NCBI GenBank assembly: GCA_963803845.1
Contig: CAWDNZ010000004.1
Location: 62,001-126,000, forward strand
DNA: 64,000 nt
Source of the DNA: JABDIY01 sp963803845
GTDB lineage: Bacteria; Actinomycetota; Acidimicrobiia; Acidimicrobiales; SZUA-35
Direction: 5' to 3'
Shown: piece by piece, positions 41,462-49,137 of the stretch
Layout: every line of letters starts with the position of its first letter
Numbering within the stretch: the stretch's first letter is position 1
Notes under the pieces: generated by a model
The model's input: the letters and a program-made list of their open reading frames with translations, nothing else
Databases searched by the model: none
What the model was told of the DNA's origin: nothing
Position numbers and translations under genes: made by a program

Positions 41462-42936
41462 TGGCTACGACCACAGCATCACCGGTGACAACGGCCCTGT
41501 GGCAGCGCAGCGCGGTTGAACTGGCGGCGACGATCAAGTCCGGTGAGACGTCGTCGCGCCAAGTTGTCCAGGCTCATCTCGATCGGATCGACGCCGTCAA
41601 CGACGGCTTGAACGCCGTAGTCCGACGAATGGACGCCGAGGCGCTGGCAGCAGCCGACGCCGCCGACGCGGCCCTTCGAGCTGGCGAGCCAACCGGTCCC
41701 CTTCATGGTGTGCCGGTCACGCTCAAAGAAAACATCGACCTCGCTGGCCATCCAACGACGCATGGAACAGTGGCACTCGCCGATGCCACGGCCAGCACAG
41801 ATGAACCGGTCGTCGAACGGCTCAAGGCCGCCGGTGCCATCCCCCTCGCCCGCACCAACCTGCCAGACATGGCGATGCGGTTGCACACCGACAGCGGACT
41901 CTATGGGCCGACGCTGAACCCATGGAACGAGACGGTCACGCCGGGAGGCTCCAGCGGCGGCGAGGCGGTCAGTGTTGCTACCGGTATGAGCCCTCTGGGA
42001 ATCGGCGGCGACATGTGCGGTTCGCTGCGGTGGCCAAGCCAGTGCTGCGGGGTCGCCACCCTGAAACCCACTCTGGGTGCGGTTCCCCGAGCGTTATCAC
42101 CGATGGCCCCGTACGGGATTGAGCTGATGGCGGTCCTCGGGCCGTTGGCCCGCAGCGTGGCTGACTTGGGAGTGGCGTTCGAAATCATGGCCGGTTTGCA
42201 TTCGGCCGACCCGTGGTCCTGCCCCGCGGCCTCGGCTTCGCCCACGGTTCTCGGCCTGCCGGCACATCGAATCGCTATCTCCACCGACCCCGGCGGTGGC
42301 GGCACCCATCCAAGCATCGTCGCCGGAATCGAGCAGGCGGCCGACGTCCTCGAAAACGCCGGCTGGGAGATCGTGGAGGCCGAACCACCGGAACTCGACG
42401 AAGCAGCACGGCTTTGGCCCGAACTCAACTACGGCAACCCGACCAACATCGATGCTATGACGTCGCTCCTGTCGCCCGACGCTCAACTGGCACTTAAGCA
42501 ATGGGCGTGCGCAGCGGGGGTGATGCCCGACGGGAACACCTTCGTCGACGCGCTCCAGCGCCGGACTTTGATCGCCATTCGGTGGGCCCGCTTCTTTCTG
42601 GATCAGGGACTGTGGCTCACGGCCACGTCGACCGAGCCACCGTTCGAGGTCGGTGCCGACCTCGAAAGCATTGCGCGAGTCCAGCGCACTCTGCATGGTC
42701 ATCGCGTCACTATGGCCACCAACAGCCTCGGGCTGCCCTCCGCAGTCATCCCAATCGGAGTGGCCGACGGTCTGCCGCAGTCCGTGCAAATCATCGGTCC
42801 CCGATTCGCCGAGATGGCATGCCTGAACGCGGCCGAGACAATCGAACGGACCGTCGGAACCCTCACCCCCATCGACCCCGTTCCAATTAGGGAGGGGTCG
42901 CAGACGGAGGACGGCGCGATCTCCCTCCCGCGCTGA
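41461..42936 (+). CDS. amidase-signature family hydrolase
   Basis: The 491-residue enzyme belongs to the amidase signature family, which hydrolyses carboxamides using a Ser-cisSer-Lys triad. Lys89 lies in VPVTLKENIDL, the cis-serine in PGGSSGGEAV (Ser164/165) and the nucleophile Ser188 in GGDMCGSLRWPS. The latter is usually GGSIRxPA; Cys187 replaces a Gly, and the loop WPSQCCGV is also atypical, so substrate range may differ. Neither GatA partners nor a signal peptide are seen, so this is a stand-alone cytoplasmic amidase. Confidence 0.92.
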   Translation: MATTTASPVTTALWQRSAVELAATIKSGETSSRQVVQAHLDRIDAVNDGLNAVVRRMDAEALAAADAADAALRAGEPTGPLHGVPVTLKENIDLAGHPTTHGTVALADATASTDEPVVERLKAAGAIPLARTNLPDMAMRLHTDSGLYGPTLNPWNETVTPGGSSGGEAVSVATGMSPLGIGGDMCGSLRWPSQCCGVATLKPTLGAVPRALSPMAPYGIELMAVLGPLARSVADLGVAFEIMAGLHSADPWSCPAASASPTVLGLPAHRIAISTDPGGGGTHPSIVAGIEQAADVLENAGWEIVEAEPPELDEAARLWPELNYGNPTNIDAMTSLLSPDAQLALKQWACAAGVMPDGNTFVDALQRRTLIAIRWARFFLDQGLWLTATSTEPPFEVGADLESIARVQRTLHGHRVTMATNSLGLPSAVIPIGVADGLPQSVQIIGPRFAEMACLNAAETIERTVGTLTPIDPVPIREGSQTEDGAISLPR

Positions 42937-42964
42937 TTCGTTGTAATCGGGCGGTCAGGCTGAA

Positions 42965-44800
42965 CTACACGCCGACCATCTCGCCGATCGATAGGCCGTG
43001 CTCGGCTGCGACCAACTCGGCGCCTTTTTCGCCGATCATGATCGAGGCAGCGTTGGTGTTACCGCTGACGATGTTGGGCATGATGCTGGCGTCGACAACT
43101 CGGAGGCCGTTGATTCCGAACACCTTCAGATCAGAGTCGACCACGTCGCCCATTCGACACGTGGACACAAGGTGGTAGACCGTGATTGCGTAGTGACGCG
43201 CCATGTCCTCGAGCAGAGCGTCGCTCGGACCCGCGGCCGGGTCGTAGCCGTGGGCCTTCGCCAACTTGGGCGGCACCATGAGGGCGCCTAAACCGTCACC
43301 GGGCCAGGCCGCAGCTATCTCCAGTCCTTTGCGCATGGCGGCCACCATCACCTTCACGTCGTGCGGATCACCGAAATAGTTGAAGTTGATGACGGGCTTG
43401 GCGGACGCATCGGAGCTTGCCAGTGTGATACTGCCCTCAGAGTGCGGCAACACCGGGTTGGGCAGAATGACCACCACGCCTTTCGTAGGGTCAAGTTGGT
43501 TAGCGGGATCTTCGAAGTAATTGTCGTCGATGCGGAACACGTCTCGCCAGATGTCCGGCGTGTAGCCACAGGCAAGGAAGCCGATCTGGATGTCGTGGGA
43601 ATGTTCATCACCCAGCCCGCTCGAGAAGAATGCGACTGCGTCATAGAGCGAAGAAGATGGGATCCCGCGGCCGGTGGTGGCCCACTCGGTTAGCCGACGC
43701 TCGGCTTCGGCTTTCAAACCAGCTAGCTCGGGCGGCAGACTTTCGTCGTCGGCCGGATCGGCCGGGAGCGGCCCCGCTGGAGCGCGGAGGGCATCAGGGC
43801 CGAGGGACACGGCGATCTCCGCCATCGTTTCGCCAACACCATCGGCCTCGAAATAGAGGCCGGCATGGAGATGATCCTTCAGGTGCTTTCCAACGTCCGG
43901 AAGATGGTGGACCGAATCGACTCCGACAGCGGCGAGCTCATCGGCATCACCTACGCCCGACACCATCAGGAGCTGAGGCGAACCAACTGCGCCCGCGCTC
44001 AGCACAACCTCTTTGGCCGCCATCGCGGAGTGGACGTTGCCATCGCCGTCGGTGTATTCCACACCCGTGGCTCGCAATGATTCCCCTTCGCCTTCGAACG
44101 TGACCCGTTGAGCCATGGCATGGGGCACGATCGTGAGGTTTTGCCGATCGGCGATTGGTTCGAGGAACGCATGGTAAGTGGATGACCGCATCCCGTTCTT
44201 CGTGGTGGTTTGGAACAGCGACGACACGCCATCCGGGCCGCCACGATTGCGGCCGTTGTAATCACCCGTGGGGATCCCCGCAGCCGAAGCAGCCTGGACG
44301 AACTGCTGTGCGGACGCCAGGACCGGGCCGCGGACCGAGACACCCAGTGGGCCCTCGGTGTTATGGGCATCGCCATCGATCACGACGTCGCCACTGGGCG
44401 ACAGGCCCTCGGACTTTTTGAAGTAAGGCAAAACCTCGTTGTAGGCCCAACCGGCGGCACCCGTTTCGGCCCAGGAATCGAAGTCGCCAGGATGACCACG
44501 CACGTACGCCATGTAATTGATGCCTGAAGTGCCGCCGAGCATCTTGCCTCGGGGCACCATCATTCGTTGGCCAATGACGCCTTTACCGACGCCGCCTGGA
44601 TCTCCGTCGAACATCCAGTCGGTATCGGGATTGTTCTGCAACGAAGCGACTGCCGCTGGCATCATCTCTGCCGGTGGAGGAGGGCCACCAGCCTCGAGGA
44701 GGCACACCCGACAGCTTGGATCCTCGGTCAGGCGGGCGGCCAACACAGCACCGGCCGAACCAGCACCAACCACGACGAAGTCGAACTGCTCACTGCTCAT
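42965..44800 (-). CDS. GMC-family FAD oxidoreductase (choline dehydrogenase-like)
   Basis: The 611-residue protein starts with VVVGAGSAGAVLAARLTEDP, the GMC flavin-binding motif, followed by VPRGKMLGGTSGINYMAYVR (GMC signature 1) and GAVGSPQLLMVSGVG (signature 2). The catalytic His pair lies near the C-terminus (YHLVSTCRMG and GNTNAASIMIGEKG). It probably oxidises an alcohol; substrate unknown (choline-like, polyethylene glycol or other). An unusual insertion near residues 340-385 (RAPAGPLPADPADDESLPPE) lengthens it by about 50 residues over typical members. Monocistronic. Confidence 0.93.
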   Translation of the reverse strand: MSSEQFDFVVVGAGSAGAVLAARLTEDPSCRVCLLEAGGPPPPAEMMPAAVASLQNNPDTDWMFDGDPGGVGKGVIGQRMMVPRGKMLGGTSGINYMAYVRGHPGDFDSWAETGAAGWAYNEVLPYFKKSEGLSPSGDVVIDGDAHNTEGPLGVSVRGPVLASAQQFVQAASAAGIPTGDYNGRNRGGPDGVSSLFQTTTKNGMRSSTYHAFLEPIADRQNLTIVPHAMAQRVTFEGEGESLRATGVEYTDGDGNVHSAMAAKEVVLSAGAVGSPQLLMVSGVGDADELAAVGVDSVHHLPDVGKHLKDHLHAGLYFEADGVGETMAEIAVSLGPDALRAPAGPLPADPADDESLPPELAGLKAEAERRLTEWATTGRGIPSSSLYDAVAFFSSGLGDEHSHDIQIGFLACGYTPDIWRDVFRIDDNYFEDPANQLDPTKGVVVILPNPVLPHSEGSITLASSDASAKPVINFNYFGDPHDVKVMVAAMRKGLEIAAAWPGDGLGALMVPPKLAKAHGYDPAAGPSDALLEDMARHYAITVYHLVSTCRMGDVVDSDLKVFGINGLRVVDASIMPNIVSGNTNAASIMIGEKGAELVAAEHGLSIGEMVGV

Positions 44801-44890
44801 CTTTACCCCTTTTTCATTTTCGATCGTGGTGGGAGCCTAGACGAGACCACCCGACCGAGGCCTATCCCACCGCGGGCAAGGTGGCCGCGG

Positions 44891-44940
44891 AGGATCGCGT
44901 GGCGCGATTCTGGGCTGCCGGATTGGCCTCACGCGATCCT
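44891..44940. repeat. long inverted repeat
   Basis: AGGATCGCGTG (44891-44901) and CACGCGATCCT (44930-44940) are perfectly complementary over 11 bases around a 28-base loop. It lies just downstream of the lipoprotein stop at 44971 (minus strand) and upstream of the GMC gene start at 44800. It may terminate the lipoprotein transcript. Confidence 0.55.
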
Positions 44941-44970
44941 GGGCTGCCACCACCGAAAGTGGGGCGGGAT

Positions 44971-45648
44971 TTAGTCGCCGGCGATGAAGAAGGTCCAGCG
45001 ACCGTCGGTGGTGATCCCCAGCCGGTAGCCGACGTACCCGCCAAAGGCATCCCAACTGGCCAGCTCATCGGCTCCAAAGAGGTCGGCCAGTTCTTGGCGC
45101 TGCTCCTCTGTTGCATCAGACCAGTTGGGCAGGGCGAACACGGCCGGCCAGACGTAGAACACGTTGCCCTCGCCAACGTCGTAGCGGGCCGGTTCGAGGT
45201 TGAGGAGCTGGATCATGGTGGCCAGGGGTTCCTGACCGTTCGCCTCCGCATCGCGCCAGAAGCCGAACGGCTCGGAGTCGCCTCCGAAGGAGTAGGCGGT
45301 GCTGTTGGCCGCCGCCAGAACACCGATCCGGTCGAAGTCACAAGCAGAAGCGGCGTCGAGGATTTCGGTCCTCATGGCGGCCACCTCGGCCGGTAGATCA
45401 CCCTGCGGTTGTTGGTTGGCGACCACCAAGCCGTCGGCGGAACACAGCGCTGGTTCCGTCGGGATCGAGGTCGGTTCCGTCGTCGGCGTCGTGGTCGAGC
45501 CGTTGTTCCCTGCCGTTGTGATGACGCTGGACTCCGTCGGGGTGGCGTTGGTGGGCTCGCTTCCGGTTTCTTCGCCGAGAAAGCCGCACGCGCCGAGCAC
45601 AAACGCAAGAACACCGATCATCACGACAAAACGAATGGTGAACTTCAA
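44971..45648 (-). CDS. lipoprotein, unknown function
   Basis: The 225-residue product has a lipoprotein signal with lipobox LGAC (Cys21), then a Thr/Ser/Pro-rich linker (about 25-67) and a folded domain (about 68-225). The domain contains SACDFDRIGVLAAANSTAYS and PFGFWRDAEANGQEPLATM, and ends WTFFIAGD. No family is recognised with certainty; it is similar in layout to many actinobacterial surface lipoproteins. It is divergent from the SIMPL gene. Confidence 0.75.
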   Translation of the reverse strand: MKFTIRFVVMIGVLAFVLGACGFLGEETGSEPTNATPTESSVITTAGNNGSTTTPTTEPTSIPTEPALCSADGLVVANQQPQGDLPAEVAAMRTEILDAASACDFDRIGVLAAANSTAYSFGGDSEPFGFWRDAEANGQEPLATMIQLLNLEPARYDVGEGNVFYVWPAVFALPNWSDATEEQRQELADLFGADELASWDAFGGYVGYRLGITTDGRWTFFIAGD

Positions 45649-45832
45649 GGTGGGTCTTCCAGATGAAGGAGATGGCTGAATGAGTCGAAACTGTAGGCCC
45701 TTCCCGTACGTGCTGCGGGTCAGGATCTCCGGGAATTATTCCTAGTACTACTCCGCCGGTTGGGGAACCCGACCGCATCGGTGATCGTCAAATTGTTGAG
45801 TGAAGCCGAACGTGCTCACCAAGGAGAATATG

Positions 45833-46567
45833 ATGAAAAAACTGCTGATACCGCTGGCGGCGGTCAGCCTGTTTGTAACCGCTTGCGGGGCTTCAACCGG
45901 TGCCGCCGCTCCGGCCGCATCAACAGGAGAAACGCCAATGACAAACACGATTGCAGTGTCCGGAACCGGTCTGGTGACCGGAACCCCCGACACCTTGATC
46001 ATCGATCTGGGAGTCCAAGTGCTGCGACCCTCCGTAGACGAAGCGACCGGCGAGGCAGCTGCCTTGGCCCAAGCCGTTATCGACGCACTGAAAGCACAGG
46101 GCGTGGCCGACAAGGACATCCAGACCACCAACTACTCGATCTACCCCGAGTATGACTACCGCAACGACACCCAGACACTCAAGGGCTACCGGGTGAGCAA
46201 CACGGTGAGCGCCAAAATCCGGGATCTCGACAAAGCCGGTGAGACGATCGACGCAGCCACCAAAGCCGGTGGCAACGATGCGATTGTCAACAACATCCGT
46301 TTCGATCTCGAAGCCGATGGAAACCTAATCACCGCTGCTCGTGAAGCTGCCTGGAATGATGCCAAAGCCAAGGCCGAACAACTGGCCTCGCTGGCCGAAG
46401 TTCAACTTGGCAAGGCCGTAACGATCAGCGAGATGTCCAGCTCCTCCCCTCCCCCGATCGCCTATGCGGAAGCAGCAGGTGGCGCCGCATTTGACACGGC
46501 CACACCGATCCAGGCCGGCGAATCGCAGGTCACGGTGATGATCACGGTCCAGTTCGCCATCGAATAA
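45833..46567 (+). CDS. SIMPL (DUF541) domain lipoprotein
   Basis: From ATG 45833 the 244-residue product has a lipoprotein signal (KKLLIPLAAVSLFVTAC, with lipobox VTAC). The mature part is a SIMPL domain: ISVSGTGxVxxxPD-like start (here IAVSGTGLVTGTPDTLII), GVQVLRPSVDEATGEAAALA, then NYSIYPEYDY and GYRVSNTVSAKIRDLDKAG. SIMPL proteins form ring-shaped oligomers in some bacteria; a molecular role is not settled. AAGGAG precedes the tandem ATG codons at 45830 and 45833; spacing favours the second. Confidence 0.88.
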   Translation: MKKLLIPLAAVSLFVTACGASTGAAAPAASTGETPMTNTIAVSGTGLVTGTPDTLIIDLGVQVLRPSVDEATGEAAALAQAVIDALKAQGVADKDIQTTNYSIYPEYDYRNDTQTLKGYRVSNTVSAKIRDLDKAGETIDAATKAGGNDAIVNNIRFDLEADGNLITAAREAAWNDAKAKAEQLASLAEVQLGKAVTISEMSSSSPPPIAYAEAAGGAAFDTATPIQAGESQVTVMITVQFAIE

Positions 46568-46600
46568 GGACTCACGACAACCCTGGTACCGGTTCTAATT

Positions 46601-46638
46601 CGCAGCCTTCGGTGTCCTTTAGGGCACTGGGGGCTGCG
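46601..46638. repeat. dispersed palindrome variant inside a larger hairpin, copy 2
   Basis: The core GTGTCCTTTAGGGCAC (46612-46627) is a variant of the 16-mer at 4318 and 47140. Here it is enclosed by CGCAGCC (46601-46607) and GGCTGCG (46632-46638), giving a longer hairpin. It lies 35 bases after the SIMPL stop and could act as its terminator. Confidence 0.55.
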
Positions 46639-46678
46639 GATCAAGTTTTGTCAGAGCCTCATTGACTATGGTCAGACC

Positions 46679-47074
46679 ATGGGCTTCAACGTACGGATCT
46701 CGCACGACGATGTGAGTATCGAGTTGAGCGGATTGGACCGTGCCATGAACTGGCGGCGCAGCATCCAATTCGACCTCGCCGACGTGGTGAAAGTGAGTGT
46801 GGTTGAGCGCTCGTCGCTGGAGGAACTCATCGAACACCGAGCGCTGGGGTGGGGTACGCACAATGGGGAGAAGCGGCCGAATCGACGTCGTGTCGGGACC
46901 ATGCTGGGGCGTGATGTTGTCGGCAAACAGTTCTGGGCCGTGCCGGCCGGGGAAGGCTCGACCCGTCTACTTGTGCTGGACATGAGCTCCGGCGACTACG
47001 CACGCTCCGTGCTCGAGATCGACGACCCCGACAGTGCCGCGGCAACGCTGGAACAAGACCTCAGGACCCACTGA
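46679..47074 (+). CDS. hypothetical protein, possible PH-like domain
   Basis: The 131-residue protein is not recognised with confidence. The pattern MGFNVRISHDDVSIELSGLD, basic/aromatic NWRRSIQFDLADVVKVSVVE, a variable loop, then FWAVPAGEGSTRLLVLDMSS and a C-terminal helix (DPDSAAATLEQDLRTH) resembles bacterial PH-like domains that ride on strands plus one helix. It has no membrane segment. It is flanked on both sides by copies of the dispersed palindrome. Confidence 0.6.
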   Translation: MGFNVRISHDDVSIELSGLDRAMNWRRSIQFDLADVVKVSVVERSSLEELIEHRALGWGTHNGEKRPNRRRVGTMLGRDVVGKQFWAVPAGEGSTRLLVLDMSSGDYARSVLEIDDPDSAAATLEQDLRTH

Positions 47075-47139
47075 ACCGCTCGTGCCGGTCACCTCAACAG
47101 GCACTATCTTCGGAACTCAGTTGTTCTCCGGGGCATCCG

Positions 47140-47155
47140 GTGCCCTGGAGGGCAC
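47140..47155. repeat. dispersed palindrome, copy 3
   Basis: GTGCCCTGGAGGGCAC is identical to the copy at 4318-4333. It is embedded in CCGGTGC (47137-47143) and GCACCGG (47161-47167), which could pair in a competing hairpin. It lies 65 bases after the hypothetical gene. Confidence 0.6.
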
Positions 47156-47307
47156 TCAGTGCACCGGATAACGGCGAGCAACCATTGGCGTGATCAGGGC
47201 AAATTGGCGTCACTCGAAAAATCCTTCCCAGTATTCACGAGTGCCAGGTTTGCTTCGATCGAAGACGGGGAAACGCTCTGCTACACCCTCTGAAAGGAAC
47301 CAATCTA

Positions 47308-47448
47308 ATGCGCCGACTCTTTGCAGCTTTCGTCCCCACACTCGCAGCCTACGCCTGGCGGAACCGATCGAAAATCGGCCGTTGGTGGAACGATTCCGAA
47401 CTCAGTAGCGGCACAGCAGACCGCCCAAGCGGGCCAGCTACGGCCTGA
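47308..47448 (+). CDS. 46-residue small protein
   Basis: The frame MRRLFAAFVPTLAAYAWRNR then SKIGRWWNDSELSSGTADRP starts at ATG 47308 with AAAGGA nine bases upstream and stops at 47448. It has a short amphipathic or weakly hydrophobic N-terminus and a polar tail. No family was recognised. Support comes from the start signal and an otherwise empty region; it precedes the glycosyltransferase by 110 bases. Confidence 0.4.
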   Translation: MRRLFAAFVPTLAAYAWRNRSKIGRWWNDSELSSGTADRPSGPATA

Positions 47449-47558
47449 AAACGGGTCACATTCAGGTCTACGTCAGCAAGGCGTAGGAAAGATTCCGCAA
47501 GGGCGACGAGCCATTCGTTGCTCCGCGCGTAACAGTAACGAGTAGGAGTGTACGAATC

Positions 47559-48729
47559 ATGCGTATCGCTTTGGTGTCCCCATTGTACGAAACAGTGCCG
47601 CCCCCCAAATACGGAGGCACAGAACGAGTGATCGGAGCGTTGGCCAACGAGCTGGTGCGCCGCGGCCACGAGGTCACGTTGTTTGCGGCCGGCGGGTCCG
47701 AGACCGACGCCAAGTTGGTGAAGTGCACCCGCCGGCCCCTCCGGACCACCATGACCCGGGCCGAACTGGAGTTCACAGCGCCTCACCTCCATCTGAAAAT
47801 GCTGGCCGACGTGTGCGCCCGTTCAGGAGAGTTCGACATCATCCACTCTCACGCCGACATATGGACTCTGCCGTTCGTGGCAGCGTCGTCGTACGCCGAT
47901 CGTGGTCACGATGCACGGCCGCCTGGATCTCGACAACCTTCGCACCGTCCTGCCCCTCTACCCGCACACTCCCCTGATCTCCATAAGTAACTCACAACGT
48001 GAACCATTGGCCGACCTCGATGTGCGGTGGGCTGCCACCTGTTACAACGGGCTCGATCTGTGGGAGTACCAGCACGCACCAGTGGGGTTGAGAAACGACC
48101 GCTACTTGGCATTTGTCGGAAGGATCACGGCCGAGAAACGCCCGGATTGGGCGATCGAGATTGCCCGTCGAGCCGGGATGCGGCTCAAGATTGCGGCGAA
48201 GGTCGATCCGTTGGATCAGGAGTACTGGACCGAAGAAATCGAGCCCCTGATCGCCGCCGATCCGAACGTGGAATTCATCGGCGAAATCGGAGAAGCGGAC
48301 AAGCCGGAGTTCTTGTCTCGAGCCGCTGGCCTGGTATTTCCAATCGACTGGCCCGAACCCTTCGGACTTGTCATGATCGAGAGTATGGCCGCCGGGACTC
48401 CGGTGATCGCGCTGAACAACGGATCCGTGCCCGAGGTTATCGAGCACGGCCGTTCCGGATTCATCTGCGAAAACCTCGACGATATGGTCCAGGCCGCTCG
48501 CAATCTTGACCAGATCGACCGCGCGGAATGTATCAGGGCGTCACAACGCTTCTCCGCAGCTGCGATGACAGACCAGTACCTCGCCACCTACAAGAAGGTC
48601 ATTGCCGAATTCAATGGGCACAAGGTACGCACCAGGGTGCCGAGGCCAGACATCGACCTCACCTCGCCGGTCCACCAGCTTCGATCCCCGGCGCCGATTG
48701 CCCGCAAACGCATATCGGCGAGGAACTGA
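47559..48729 (+). pseudogene. GT4-family glycosyltransferase with one frameshift
   Basis: The first frame (47559 to about 47893) encodes IALVSPLYETVPPPKYGGTE and the N-terminal Rossmann half to WTLPFVAASS. The second frame continues as TPIVVTMHGRLDLDN through the donor domain, with FVGRITAEKRPDWAIEIARR, FIGEIGEADKP and PIDWPEPFGLVMIESMAAGT, ending at 48729. One extra base near 47893 (GTCGTAC context) separates them. The full product would be about 390 residues, normal for GT4 enzymes. Likely sugar donor is unknown. Either a recent pseudogene or a base-call error. Confidence 0.85.
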
Positions 48730-48736
48730 ACGACGA

Positions 48737-48848
48737 CGAACCGAAGTTGCCACGGCGAACTGAAGTTGCCGCGACGACCTGAATCGGCTCTCAACTGAAT
48801 CCGTGACGAACGGAGGTTGCGACGAAGTGAATCGGAACTGAGGTTGCT
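48737..48848. repeat. short degenerate direct repeats
   Basis: Four copies of a 15-base unit near CGAACTGAAGTTGCC occur at 48737-48752, 48756-48770, 48807-48821 and 48834-48848, with irregular spacing. They lie between the glycosyltransferase stop and the stop of the convergent zinc-ribbon gene. Units differ at one to three positions. Confidence 0.55.
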
Positions 48849-49056
48849 AATGCGCTACGAGGTCATCGCTCTTGGTGGTGTCGTCATCCACATCGACCAG
48901 CGAAACATGCCGCAGGATGAGGTAGTTTCCGCACGGCTCGTAGGTGACCTGGCAGTTCTCACACGCCCACTCGCTCGCGCCGATTGCGGTGACGATTGCG
49001 GTGAGGGGACCGGAACAGTAGGGACACTGATTGGCAAACAGGGGCTGATCTGCCAT
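48847..49056 (-). CDS. small zinc-ribbon-like protein
   Basis: The 69-residue protein has two CxxC pairs, CPYC and CENC, about 20 residues apart, with a further Cys in EPCGNY. The first pair is in LFANQCPYCSGPL and the second in ASEWACENCQVTYEP, fitting a single zinc ribbon. The C-terminal 25 residues are acidic. Function unknown. The stop faces the degenerate repeats and the gene is divergent from the debranching enzyme gene, from which it is separated by 81 bases. Confidence 0.65.
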   Translation of the reverse strand: MADQPLFANQCPYCSGPLTAIVTAIGASEWACENCQVTYEPCGNYLILRHVSLVDVDDDTTKSDDLVAH

Positions 49057-49137
49057 GGCGAAATTCTACCCCAATTTCATCCTCGCTAACCGGTCAGGTG
49101 GCACCGGTGATCGGCAGAATTCGGCCAAACTCTTAGA

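Noticed and set aside
48737..48848. CRISPR array
   Set aside because: Repeat units are only 15 bases, degenerate and irregularly spaced, with no cas genes in the window.
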